A stretch of 64,000 nucleotides of DNA from Chimonanthus salicifolius (Eukaryota > Streptophyta > Magnoliopsida > Laurales > Calycanthaceae). Of the stretch, positions 32,369 to 44,095 are shown piece by piece (position 1 is the first letter of the stretch; each line of letters begins with the position of its first letter). The position numbers and the translations under genes were made by a program. The notes below the pieces were generated by a model. That model did no database searches and had not been told where the DNA came from. It saw nothing but the letters and a program-made list of their open reading frames with translations. The stretch is from NCBI GenBank assembly GCA_013350335.1, contig CM023539.1, forward strand, positions 17,758,223-17,822,222. Reading direction: 5' to 3'.

Positions 32369-33212
32369 AAGTTTAATCCAACCCTTCAATTATTTTATTA
32401 TCAAGGTTGTTGAAAATTGAAATTTTGTAAACCCGCTTTGTAATCGGTGACTTCCAACCCTTATATTTCTTATTTTATGTAATTCCCATGTTAGTAGTTT
32501 TTAATATTATCTTAGCTCATTGTTTTAGATACAAGGGATACAAGCACTCGAAGTCTAAATGTAACACCCGCCCCTTTTCACCATAATCAGAGTCTAATTT
32601 TTTTTTTTAACGTAAAAGTGAAAAAGGGCACGGACGTCACGACGCGAGTTAAGTTCCGAGCTTCTAAAGCCCGGCCCTTAACTGGCCAACCCTACGCGTG
32701 CGTGGAACATAAATCCACGAGTACGGTTCACGCGTAGAAAGTAAGCTCGCAACACATAAAAATCAATGCGGATGATAATAGACACTATCCTACCAATTTT
32801 CAGATAACAGGGAAGAGATATCCATTAAATTACTAAAATGCCCTCATACCGTACTTTCCAAAATAATTTATAAAACATAGCAAGACATCTAAGTTATTAC
32901 ATTTCCGACAAGCTAAATTATACAAATACACATTTTCCCAAAATAAACTTAAACAAAATAATTAGTCCGCCTTCCCAAGCTCTTAAGCTTGACTCCCGTC
33001 CTGTCCTTCCGTTCCGCCATCTCCTGCATCGTCAACTAGGGTAGAAGTAGGGCGTTATACCACGCACCCAGTAGGACTCCGAGTAGGGCTAACACATGGA
33101 TTAGTGATAACATAGCATATAGATAATACATAACGAAAAGCCATAGAATGAATGCCATGCCATGGGTGTCTGTGTTATGAATCCCACCCATCATCCTTAC
33201 TATCCCGATGCC

Positions 33213-33455
33213 ATATCCCCCTTGACGGTAAGGCCTCGTCAAGGTGTAACCACAAATACAATATCCCCCTTGATGGAAGAACCATCATCAAGGTATAACA
33301 ATAAATACAACATCCCCCTTGACGGTAAGGCCTCGTCAAGGTGTAACCACCAATACAATATCCCCCTTGATGGAAGAACCATCATCAAGGTATAACAATA
33401 AATACAACATTCCCCTTGATGGAAAAACCATCATCAAGGTATAATAATCCATACA
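33213..33455. repeat. 49-bp tandem repeat of hairpins, 5 units
   Basis: Five units each contain a short hairpin. Two units have arms CTTGACG/CGTCAAG and three have CTTGATG/CATCAAG, in the order C, T, C, T, T. A single related unit is present in the sister LTR near 53027. Confidence 0.9.
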
Positions 33456-34557
33456 TCATCCCTGATGAGTCAAACACATCATAATGTCCCCATGCTTGTT
33501 TATCGGTCGCCCCGACGGAGCATGGACTCCGGTTTCATTTCATCCTTCACATGCCATATCCCTCCCATGTCATGCATGAGATGTAGATGCCATATGCCAT
33601 GTAATGAATATAATAACCAACCATGGCATTTAAAAATTCCATCAATAAAACATATGACTTGATTATCAAAAGTAGATCAAGCAAAGCCTCAATACACACA
33701 TCATAGACTTAAAACCCATTTTAAACCAATCATATGCTTACCAGAATAAATCAAGTAAAAACCCCTACATAATACATAATTCAAAACCAATCTTAAAACA
33801 AACCATATAATTTCCAAAATAATTTAAAGAAACCATCACTCAATCCATGGCTTACAAAAAGGTTAGAATCCTACCGAATACCGACTCGCATCTTCGTTTC
33901 GTTTTCGTCCGATAGTCCGGCTACCGTCACGCGTACTGCCCGCGATATCCAATACCTTATTAAATTTCCAAATCAGTTCAAGTTTTAACCATTTCTAAGC
34001 CCATATGAAAAACCGGTCACTATTTAGGTTTTGTGGGTCCCCATGTCATCTATTAAACCTTTTAATCCCATAAGTCTTAAAATTCGGCCACCCTAGGCTT
34101 TATTAATCACTTATAAGGTTATTATATTAGATCCCCTAAGTCCATGATCAATTTCCATGGAATTCTTGAATTTGGCCACTAATTACGGTTTTGCCACTAC
34201 CTCATTTTCCATGATTAAACACTCGTTTATCCATGCATGACTTAATCCATAATTGATCATAGACTTAGATCCCTAACTTAGGTCCATTAATGACCCATTG
34301 AACCATGTCATAACATCATTAAAATTAGTCTTTTTATTAATTTCACCAGTATTCATTTAAACCCATCCATAACCACATACTTAACCCTTTAAATGGTTCA
34401 CCAATGGCCATGGGTTCAAAATACCTAATTCATCAACTCTTCCCATGGGATTTACCTCATGTATTTAACTTCAATGAGTCCATTACTCATTCATTTCCTT
34501 TGGAGGCCACACACACACACCATTCATCATCCAATTTAACCCACCAAAATGGATCAC

Positions 34558-35222
34558 AATTGGGCCATGGGTTCGGCCATCCACCATGGCCGAACCCATG
34601 GTGTCCTTTCCCCATTTTTCTTGGATCTATTTACACCATTTAGATCCAAAATAAATCCTTCCTTGAGGTGGCTTAAATCACACTCTTAAACCACCACTCT
34701 TAGCCCCATTTGGATCACTACATTTGTTCATTTGAAACCCTAACTCATTGACACATTAATCCATCTTTTCCATCCTTTAAATCCATCATTTGATCACCAT
34801 TACATCACCATAGCGTTCGACCATTTACCATGGCCGAACCCATGGTTCATGATCCACCATTCATTGCTCCAAAATACCTACATTCACCAAAATATTAATT
34901 TCATCAATCTTCCCATTTTTCCATGGCTTCATACCCTAAAACCCTAATTAACTTCACACACAACAACCTAGGGTTCGGCCATACACCATGGCCGAACCCA
35001 TGGTTCATATATCACTCTCTTTTATACCTTCCAATGCCATAAAATCCATTTGCATTTTCATCATAAAACCATTTTAAAACTTACCCACATGCATTCATTC
35101 ACAACCCTAAATTTCATTAGCTAGAAACCCTCATTGTCTTCCATTCTTTAAAACCCTAATTATTTACATCAACTAGCTAATCACCCACCATGGGGTTCGG
35201 CCATGCTACATGGCCGAACCCT
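34558..35222. repeat. Hairpin island GGGTTCGGCCAT / ATGGCCGAACCC
   Basis: Four inverted-repeat copies with short loops at about 34565-34602, 34813-34850, 34973-35003 and 35190-35222. The second has a weaker left arm (gcgttcgaccat). Spacing is about 150-250 bp. Confidence 0.85.
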
Positions 35223-35471
35223 ATGGCCCATGATTTCCTTCCAATAACCTAATTCCATTCTTAATTTCATAAATTACCCAATGCACACAATCCATTTATT
35301 TATTTTCTTACCCTAACCCTAATTTACCCATTTAGGGTTTCCTCCATCTTCCACCCTCTCATTTGATGGGTTTAACATCCATGGCATAATTTATGTAACC
35401 ACCATTAAATTCTACAAAAATAAATTCCAAATCTTAAACCCTAAAAATCCAAAATTTCTTGTTTAAGAAAT

Positions 35472-35477
35472 ACTCAC
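35472..35477 (-). promoter_or_regulatory. Splice-donor-like site in solo LTR
   Basis: On the minus strand GGATTgtgagtattt. The sister LTR has GGATTgtaagtattt at the equivalent place (54777-54782). Both follow a CT/GA-rich leader, so a transcript-leader intron is possible. No acceptor was identified. Confidence 0.4.
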
Positions 35478-36605
35478 AATCCGTCGTCTCCTCCGACTTC
35501 CGCCGCTCCCGTCGGTTTCCTTAGCCTCCTCTCTCCTTCCTCTTGATCTTTAATAGGTCAAGAGGCTTGATCAATGGTGGCAACCCCCAACCTTAGGATC
35601 AGCCAAGTTAGGGTTTAAATTGAGAGAGAGAGAGAAAAGAGGATGGAGATGAGAAAAAAAAACACAAGTACCTAGTCTTGACCTTTGTGTAATGACTTAC
35701 CCTTGCACTTCCCTCTCTTTTCTTCCAAACTTTTCTTCTTCTTTGTCTTGGTTTTCTTCCTTTCTTTCATCTCCTAGTGTGGGACGGTGGTAGAGATGAA
35801 AAGAGGGAGAGAGTGAAGAGCTCGTTGGAATGGAGAGAGTGAGATGAAAAGTCATCTCACCTCTTGATTGCTTAAGATATTTTCCACAATAACTCCTCCC
35901 ACCAACCCATGGGATATTTTCATTTTTTTTTTTTTTACTTTATGCTTTATGGTACCATGCCCAACGTTTTGGTGTCTTTAAAGATAACATGGCTTTTGGT
36001 CCTTTGACCATTTGACCACCTTTGACCCTCATTTGAATAATTTATTTAATTAATTAACTAGATAATTAACTTAAGTTAATTTAATTAATTCCCATTTTAA
36101 CTTAATTCCATTTACTTAAATCACCTTCATATATCCACCCATGGTTGACTAATTCCACCATGGTGGCCGGCCCCACCAATCCTTGGCCCACACGCCACCC
36201 CACTTGATGAGGTGGAGGTGGGTCCCACTTGACCACATCACCTTGGTTTAATTCCAAATAACTTAGATAATTTAAATTTCATTCCATTCATTCTAAATGA
36301 ATCACCATTGGGCCCATGGCCCAATTACACTTTCATCTTACCCATTTACCTTAGAGCTTAACCATCTTGACCCATTGGGTCCCAAATGGGTATTTGACCC
36401 AATTTGACCATTCTTGACCCTTTTAACCCTCATTGCCCCTTTAAATGAATTTAAATCAACTCCATAATCCATTGGGCCATACTTGGGCCTTTGCCCAAAC
36501 TTTGGCCCATTTACCATCTAATCCGCAAATTTTCTAATTTCCATCAATAAAATAAATAATATCCACATTTATATTAACTTAAAAATTCCGGGCCACTACA
36601 CTAAA

Positions 36606-37639
36606 TGTTAGATGAAGTTGAAAAATAAGTAGAAAGAGCATGCAAACATCTATCATTGTAGAGAAAAAATTGATGCTTGCTTGCAATGCAGTCAAAGATT
36701 GTAGGGGACACAAATTCATGCTACCTAGATATAGTGTGCAACAATTACGGTCTACGACATAAATGAGATAATTTTTTTCAACGGGTCACTCCGTATAGTT
36801 ACTTATTTGGTGTATATCGGATGGGAAGTTAGCACATGTTCCAAGGTTTAGTTGAATTAAAATTGTCTCTTGTCTCAATACAGGTGAGACGTCTAGACAC
36901 CTTGGTCATCAAGAAAAATAAATGAGATGATTTTTCAATTAGATGAGGTGGTGTATGGTGAATTTTTGAAATAAATCTAAAGTTTCAGTAATAGGCAAAA
37001 ATAACATAAACATTTTCTCTAAAACAAGGGTAGTGATTTTTGCACCATTATTTTTTCTCATGGTGCACCACCTTTAATGAAAAATTAAGTTTTGCCCTAA
37101 CTTTTGAGAATGAGGAAAGAGAAAGATGGAAGTATCGACAAAATTAAAATTTCCTTTAAAAGGTGTGCACCACGAGAAAAAGTGGGTACAAGGTCACCAG
37201 GTAGAGTATAAGAAAACTTTCTAAAACAAGGCACATGGTCAACATTTAAAATGGATTATGTACTATTGAATATCTAAAGAGATAATTGTGAAACTTCAAG
37301 TGAAAAATAACTAGATGTTCCTTTTGATCTTCCAAGTGGAAGTTTTGCTGGGTCTCAAGGTGAAGAAAGGCAGTAGTTCTTTTGGCATCTATATTTTAGT
37401 CATTTTTTATTTTGTGGCTTGAAGTTACTAGTTCAGAAGAAAATGGTAAAACGATTACCTTTTATATAAACTCTAGATCATACGTATGAAAGATGTATTT
37501 TTAGCAATAAACACAATGAGTCCTTTTTAGTTAATAGGTCTAAAAGAGTTCAAAAACCTTTGGAATTTGCTCATACAAGTATCTACATTTGGACTAAAGT
37601 AGAATGTCTTGGTAAAAAAATATATTTTGATTCTTGTAA
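36606..37639. other. No gene seen
   Basis: AT-rich DNA into which the solo LTR inserted. It has no supported ORFs. Parts near 37020-37200 repeat phrases such as gtgcaccac in opposite orientations but no element boundary is clear. Confidence 0.4.
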
Positions 37640-39555
37640 ATGATTTTGTTAGTGCTTCAGCTTACTGAGTCCCTATTAGCCAAATTACATGACACAGGAG
37701 AATCCTTGCCTCGGAAGATTGAATCATGAAAGAAGACTCAAGTGGTGGTGAAGACTAAAGATCAAGAATCACCAAAGTGTATAGCAATCACACAAAGGTA
37801 ATTGACCATAGATGATTATAGGTGGAACCCACACCTTAGAATGACCATGCCTAGGCTTAGACATCACATCTGGACAATCTATTAAGCCTAATGGATGTTT
37901 GACACAAAACCAGGATCAATGGACTTAAGTTTCAAACGATTGAAGTTGTTGTTAGGATGACACATCGTGTCAGTGATCAATCGCTAGTGACAACAGACGA
38001 TCAATCATGGTGTAGCAATCAATCGTCTGGAAAATCAAAGGTTCTGGTTGGAATGGACTGTCAAACTCCAGTTGTCTTAGGACGATACATTGGTCACCGA
38101 TATCGTGGTCACGATCAATTGTTTGGAACCTTGACGATACTTTCGTGTTGGTGATCGATCGCTGAGACAGGACAACGGCTGGACTTGAAGTTGACATTAG
38201 AGTGAACCCAACACCTTAGGAGGACCTTCCTTAGGCTTAGAACACACATTGGTAAATCACAAGCAAGCCTAGAGTAAATAGACCAATGCCTTGGATCTCC
38301 ATGAACATTTCTTGGGAAAAATCTTGAGAGTCAAAATGTCATGACTTGTGAGACTCTTTCGACCATCTAAATGTAGTAATAAACTAGTAAAACCACCATT
38401 GTTGGATAGATCATTGAAATATATTTTCATAGAGCCCATGAACACTCAAATCGGAGTTCGGGAGCCCAAGATATGGCCATTTTAGAAGAGAGCAGTTTTG
38501 CTGAAAAACTGTTAGCACGATTAATCATGACAAGGATTGATTGCCTTGGAAAAGACATTTTATGGTTCCGAAAACACTGTGTTTTTGGGTTGCACTCAGG
38601 ATGAGGCAATCATGACCCACGACCCATCGTGAGCACTATCAATAGTGAGGTCGATCAATCGTGGGTGACTGTTTTCTAACCGTTGAGATTGTATTAAATG
38701 CAACAATCACATTACAAAGGCTATATTTGAACACACAATCAATTGCCCATTGTAACTTTGGGATTTTCTTGTTTACCTATTTAAACACCAAACCTTCTTG
38801 TGTTTTGGTTGGAGACCTTGGCCCTTTCACTTAAGCATATCTAAAGGCAACCCCAGAGATCCCACCTCATCTTTAAACACTAAATTTGGTGAATCATTTT
38901 ATAATCCAATCTTTTGATTGAGATTAAGAGAGAGAAACATGGTTTCGGATCAATTTGCAAATCCAAATCCTAGAACCCTTCCCAAGGTTGTGATTGCTCA
39001 TACATTGACACATCTATGTCACAGATATCAAGTTGGGAAAAATATTCAAGAAGCACAACATCTACACATTTGAGTGAGCTCAAACAAGGCAAGTGCTTCT
39101 TAGTTTTAATTTTATTTAAAACATCTTGTAGAGTGGACTAAAGAGGGATTTACTCTTGAACCACTATAAAAAATAGAGGGGTAGGAATTGGGTGAAATTT
39201 CCAATCAATTGGATAGGTGAAAGTCCTACTGTATTAGTGTGGGTGTAATTCCACACTTAGTGAGTTTGGGATAACCCAAGAGTGGGTGAGCCCAACAGTG
39301 GATGTATGTTTGTTTAAACCGAACCACTATATATTGGGTGTCAATATGTTTGATGGAATGCTTGTGCCAGTATTAAAACAATTTGCACATCTCTTGTTCA
39401 CACAACACCATTACATCTTGATCAATATTATTATTTTGTTTCATCAATTTTTATTAATAAAAAAATTTGCAAAGGACCGAAAAATTGAGGATTGTCCTAT
39501 TCACTCCCCTCTAGGGACAATCTTGCACTGTATTCTAGCACACTGGGAACTTTCA
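37640..39555 (+). mobile_element. SIRE-like copia LTR remnant
   Basis: It ends with attgtcctattcactccc, ctctagggacaatc and gggaactttca, as at 32221-32368. Within it are a palindrome-rich tract (37950-38650), an aaccgttgag motif (about 38680) and a TATA-like ctatttaaacacc (about 38780). The left boundary is approximate. No primer-binding site follows, so it is solo or truncated. Confidence 0.5.
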
Positions 39556-39824
39556 GATTTCACCAAAAAAGATTCGATTTGTCTTTTGAAAGAAAGATGA
39601 GAGGCTTTTGACAAATTTAAAGAATTAAATGATTTTTAAGGAAAGATAAAGTGCTTTCTATATTAAGACATTAAGATCTAATAGAGGAGGGGAATACACT
39701 TCGAATACAATTTATAACTATTGCAAGCAACAAAGGATCCAATAGTAGTTGACAGCTAGCCATACACCTTAACAAAATAATGTAGTTAAAAGAAAAATTG
39801 AAAAATTGTAGAGATGATTAGATG

Positions 39825-40005
39825 TATAGAATTACACACACAAGATTTGGTGTGTCTTTCTTAATCAAGGAGAGACCCTGTAATCTTATTTATAGAGATA
39901 ATGCAATACATATCAGGAAAGTAAATAAAGGAAGAAATCCCTAAATAAGAAATATAATATTTAGTAAAATCTAAATATATCTTATCACCTAAATATATCC
40001 TACTA
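39825..40005 (-). repeat. Mini-LTR family, single LTR
   Basis: About 181 bp, closely similar to 62373-62553 and more distantly to the LTRs at 17392 and 18541. Shared phrases are aatcaaggagagaccctg, cttatttatagagata and gtaaataaaggaagaaat. A purine tract (read on the minus strand as cttgagggggag) follows at 40006-40017, as at a 3' LTR. Confidence 0.8.
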
Positions 40006-40670
40006 CTCCCCCTCAAGCTGTAGCTTGTATGGAAGTAACGCATAGCTTGCCCACGAGAAAATAAATCTTTGCCCAAAGATGATAAGTGCGGTTAGAGCTA
40101 TCGCAATGATCGACCATGACATACGTGTCGAAGAGGAGCGTTGTCCAAGAGCAAGGACAACACTGCAATCTGGTGGCTGCGAGGAAAAGAGTAGCCATAG
40201 CAGCAACGACAAGGGAAAGAGTTGTTTGGCGCAGTGAAAAACGTCGCAAGGGAAGACGCTGGAAGTGTGTGCTGAAGAAGATGTAGATGGAGAGAGGTTT
40301 TAAAGAGAGATGCTGATGTTGAAGTGAGATCTGAGAAGAGGAACTGCTGGAGAGACAAGCAGCAAGAAGCCCTCAAGGGAGATGGCCGATGCCGGTGAGA
40401 AGTCCCACGTTGGTGCATGAATAGTCTTCTGAACACCTCTGACTGTTTGGAGTTTCTTGGAACACCCTGACTGTTCAAAGTGAATCACTTTGCCACAAGG
40501 ATTCTCAAGACTTTCCATCATGGAGATTCCAGTCAGCAGATTTGGCTGATGGGAAGAAGTTGCGATGAAGATTGTAGGCGGATTGTGGAGGCTAGAGGTA
40601 GCTGATGAAACCAAGCAGAGACGTTGGGCAGAGGAGAAAAAACAATGGATCAAATCCCAGCCATAAAAGA
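40006..40670 (-). mobile_element. Mini-LTR element interior, truncated
   Basis: The stretch next to the LTR (caagctgtagcttgtatgg, aagtaacgcatagct) parallels 17597-17630 of the complete mini-element. There is no second LTR or PBS to the right. Open frames here are not conserved coding sequence as far as can be seen. Confidence 0.55.
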
Positions 40671-42049
40671 CTGATGTACTCTAGGATGAATTGATTTTCA
40701 AAACCCGACTACTACATAGAAGCTTAGTAACAACTTGATCACAAATCTAATAACCATATAAAATTCATACGACCGCTAACTTGAATGATAATACTAACCC
40801 AATTAATATTGGGCTTGTTGAATAAAAAATTGAAGAAGATAACCAAATAATCCTCTGTTGTAGAGTAAGAAGAAAAAAATGATCTAACCTCAACCTGTTC
40901 CAAACTGAATGAAACTGATGAGACTCGGGTCTGAAATTCCACACAAGATCTGTTGTTTGCTACAGCAACTGCAACTTCGGTTGCTCAGTTCTGGACTATC
41001 TCTTTCCAACACTTAGGCCTGAGAACACACTTTTAGAAAACCACTATAATTGTTACAATCAAGAAAATAAAAGCAAGTCACACGTTGCTTAATAAATTTT
41101 ATCCCTATCCAGTATTCTCTCTGTCGTCTGAGGGGGATGGAATCACCACCGACCTCTATGTACTGCTTCTTTAGAACTTAGAAAAACCTTGTCCACTATC
41201 GGAGGCGTCGCCACTTCAGAAGGCTTGCTACCTTCCAGATGCTGCTCAGTTTTAGCTGGTTTAAATCCAAGTACAAACAGCACTACTATCAGCTTCCCAA
41301 ACAAGTGCTCAGAGGTTTGGGTTTATTTTCTCTCAAGGTATATGTGAGCGGAGTTTACGTATTCAAATCAAAATTCTCAAATATGTATTAAACAAAGACG
41401 ACATAGATGAAGAAAATAATTAATCTCATAAATAAGTGCCATTTTCCTAAGAACGTTGAGTTAAACACCATTATTTTCCTCCTCTATTATGTACATGAAA
41501 TACCTTATTTAGACTTAAGATCAATAGGACTTCTTAATAGGACGAAACATGGCTTAGGACCGAGTCATATCAAGGAAGGGATAAAGACTCTAAAAGTTAA
41601 CACTTTGATAAGAAAAGGTTAGAGGTCTTCATAATGTGATTGGGCTATTTTTCCTCTACTATATCCTATCCTAAGCTTCATAAGATGATTTCCTTGATTC
41701 GAATAAATTCAGAAAAATTTATGGTGTACTTACTCAAATTTGATGGCGTTCTTAGTAATATGACCAAATCAAAGGATAATATCTCACAACGACTCAATGC
41801 TCTTATCAAAGAAACAGGAGTTTACTTATAACCCTCAGAAGGATAGAATGGCTCTAAAGCTCACTGGGTTTAAGTCTCCACCAGTATTCCTCTGGTGATC
41901 ACTCATCTCATGAATATTTTTCTTTTTGGGACTAACATGGCTGTGTACAGGTGATTTCCGAGCATAAATCCCATAAAAATCTTTCTGGAAAAGTATGATA
42001 TAAAGATTTTTATTTATGTCTTAATGCTAAAAATGTGACTCTTTTTACA

Positions 42050-42300
42050 TAAGATCGTCAAGACGCATGCTTTTCTTAAACCTAGATTGACAATCTTTTC
42101 AGCACCAAGGAGTCTCAGCCTTAGCTTACTCTACCCTTAAAAGATTAAGTCTCCCTCTCTCTGCCTAATAAAACTATGACTTGTTTAACGTCAGATTGTC
42201 AAGACGTTTATAGTACTCTAAGCGAAAATCAATAGTTCTTTGGACACCAAGGAGTCTCAGTCTTTTCGGACTTATTCTACCTTTGACTAAATCCAAATAA
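42050..42300. repeat. Two diverged tandem units of about 145 bp
   Basis: gtcaagacg at 42057 and 42195 and caccaaggagtctcag at about 42100 and 42248 mark two copies in the Athila 3' region. Confidence 0.65.
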
Positions 42301-43008
42301 ATCTGTTTATTTCCACTTATAGGTCTATGCTTTGCTGCTATCACACAACGAACTCCTTGATTAGATATTACTCCATTAAAATTTCCACGTCCACATTTGT
42401 GACAGATTCCTAGCCTCTTAGCTTTCCTATTTGCAGCTAGAGTGCTTCGACCACAAAGAGGTCTGGGTTGCTCCTCTTAGATTTCCAGCTTCCTCACCCT
42501 CATAGCTAAGGAAATGAGTTTCCTACACAAGTTTGGAGGAACTTGTATTCTAGACAGACACAATGCGAAGACAAAAACTCAACCGTTTACGTGCACGACT
42601 CCTATCCAGTTCTTTATGTCTGCTGGTCACAAAGACAAAACAGATGATAAATGTTTCTTTTAAGGGGTTGTCTCAGTTCTTGCGAACTTACTCTTCCCTA
42701 AATTTTTTTAGGTGGATGATAATGACCGCAATACCCCCAAACTTAAATTGAACCTTGTCCTCAATGTTCCCTAATTTACACTGGTCAGGTGTAAAAGAAG
42801 AAATATTTTAGAAAACGAACAATCGGGGTTCAGACATATCTTGGAATACATGAGGTACGAAATGGACCAAATAAATAAATCCTAGACTAGACTGACTTGA
42901 TAAAAACCTAAACTAGACACTGAAGACTCACACGGACTCAGACATAGACAGATGGATAGGTGGGTCTGGGTAATGGAAAGGATGAAGATGGGTATATGGA
43001 TCTCCAAA

Positions 43009-44095
43009 TCAGTCCTGGTAAACTGGATCGGTGAAGAGGACCTCAACTTCCTCCAACTTTGTGAACTCTAAGAATGGCTTCAATCTTTGACCATTGACCG
43101 TGATAACATAACCATTCTTATGATGCCTAATTTGAACAGCTTCGTGTGGGAACATTGCTGTGACTATGAACGGACCTTTCCATTTAGACCTTAATTTCCC
43201 AAGAAAGATGTGCAAACACGAATTGTACATCAAGACCTTCTGACGAATGGTAAATGATTTTCTTTGAATGTGTTTGTCATGAAATATTTTCATACGGTCT
43301 TTGTATTTCTTTGCAGTGTCATATGCTTCATTTCTTAACTCTTCCAACTCAGTCACCTGGAGTTTCTTGTGTTGTCCAGCTAAGTCTAGAGCAAAATTGA
43401 AGTTCTGAATGACCCAATATGTTTTGTGCTCTAACTCCACTGGAAGATGACAAGCCTTCCCATAAACTAAACGGTAGGGTGACATTCCTATGGGTGTATT
43501 AAAAGTGGTCTGATAAGCCCATAGTGCATCAGTGAGTCTGGAGGACAAGTCTTTCTGGCTAGGATTGCCTATCTTCTCAAGGATGTGCTTGATTTCTCAA
43601 TTTGAAATTTCCATTTGCCTGTTTGTTTGAGGGTGATAGGGGGTAGCCACTTTATGTGTTATGCAGTAAAATTTCATCAATTTTTCGAAAGGGCTATTAC
43701 AAAAGTGCTTACCCCCATCACTAATGATGGTGCGTGACATTCCAAATCTTGAGAAGTTATTTTCCTTTAAGAAGCGGATGACAACCATGTGGTCATTGGT
43801 TTTGTAGGCCACCGCTTCTACCCACTTTGATACATAGTCAACCCTTACGAGAATATATATTGCCAAAAGAGTTAGGGAAGGGTCCCATGAAATCGATGCC
43901 CCAAACATCAAAAGGTTCAATGATTAAAATAGGGTTTAGAGGCATCATATTTCTACGGGAAATACTACCCAATCTTTGACATCTATCACATGAAGTGCAG
44001 TACGTATGGGTATCACGAAACATGGAGGTCCAGTAAAATCCACACTGCAAGATTTTTGCAGTTGTTTTTCTAGCGCTGAAATGTCCTCCACATGC
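43009..44095 (-). pseudogene. Athila integrase
   Basis: Zinc-binding half near 44050-43980 with CTSCDRCQRLGSIS. The core includes [24 protein letters not shown] and IISDGGKHF (acidic positions visible) and the [10 protein letters not shown] end, where the usual Gln-Thr-Asn-Gly-Gln-Glu order is altered. After a break near 43570, a 179-residue frame carries [20 protein letters not shown] and [15 protein letters not shown]. The family C terminus [13 protein letters not shown]…NGQRLKPFL follows. Stops and small frame changes make it inactive. Confidence 0.9.

Larger units (their letters stand above)
32560..36600 (-). mobile_element. Solo LTR of a large Ty3-gypsy element, 4041 bp
   Basis: It runs from TGTAACACCCGCC to GGGCCACTACA with a perfect target duplication CTAAA (32555-32559 and 36601-36605). 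The GGGTGTTACA end read on the minus strand matches the usual 3' end of such LTRs, so orientation is minus. Internal landmarks shared with the solo LTR at 52340-55835 include cacggacgtcacgacgcgag, ccgatagtccgg, ataccttatt and a splice-donor-like segment (35472-35477). It holds no genes. A solo LTR arises when the two LTRs of a full element recombine. Confidence 0.92.

Noticed and set aside
33213..33455. CRISPR-like array of regularly spaced repeats
   Set aside because: Plant nuclear DNA inside an LTR. Units are contiguous tandem copies without unique spacers and without cas genes.
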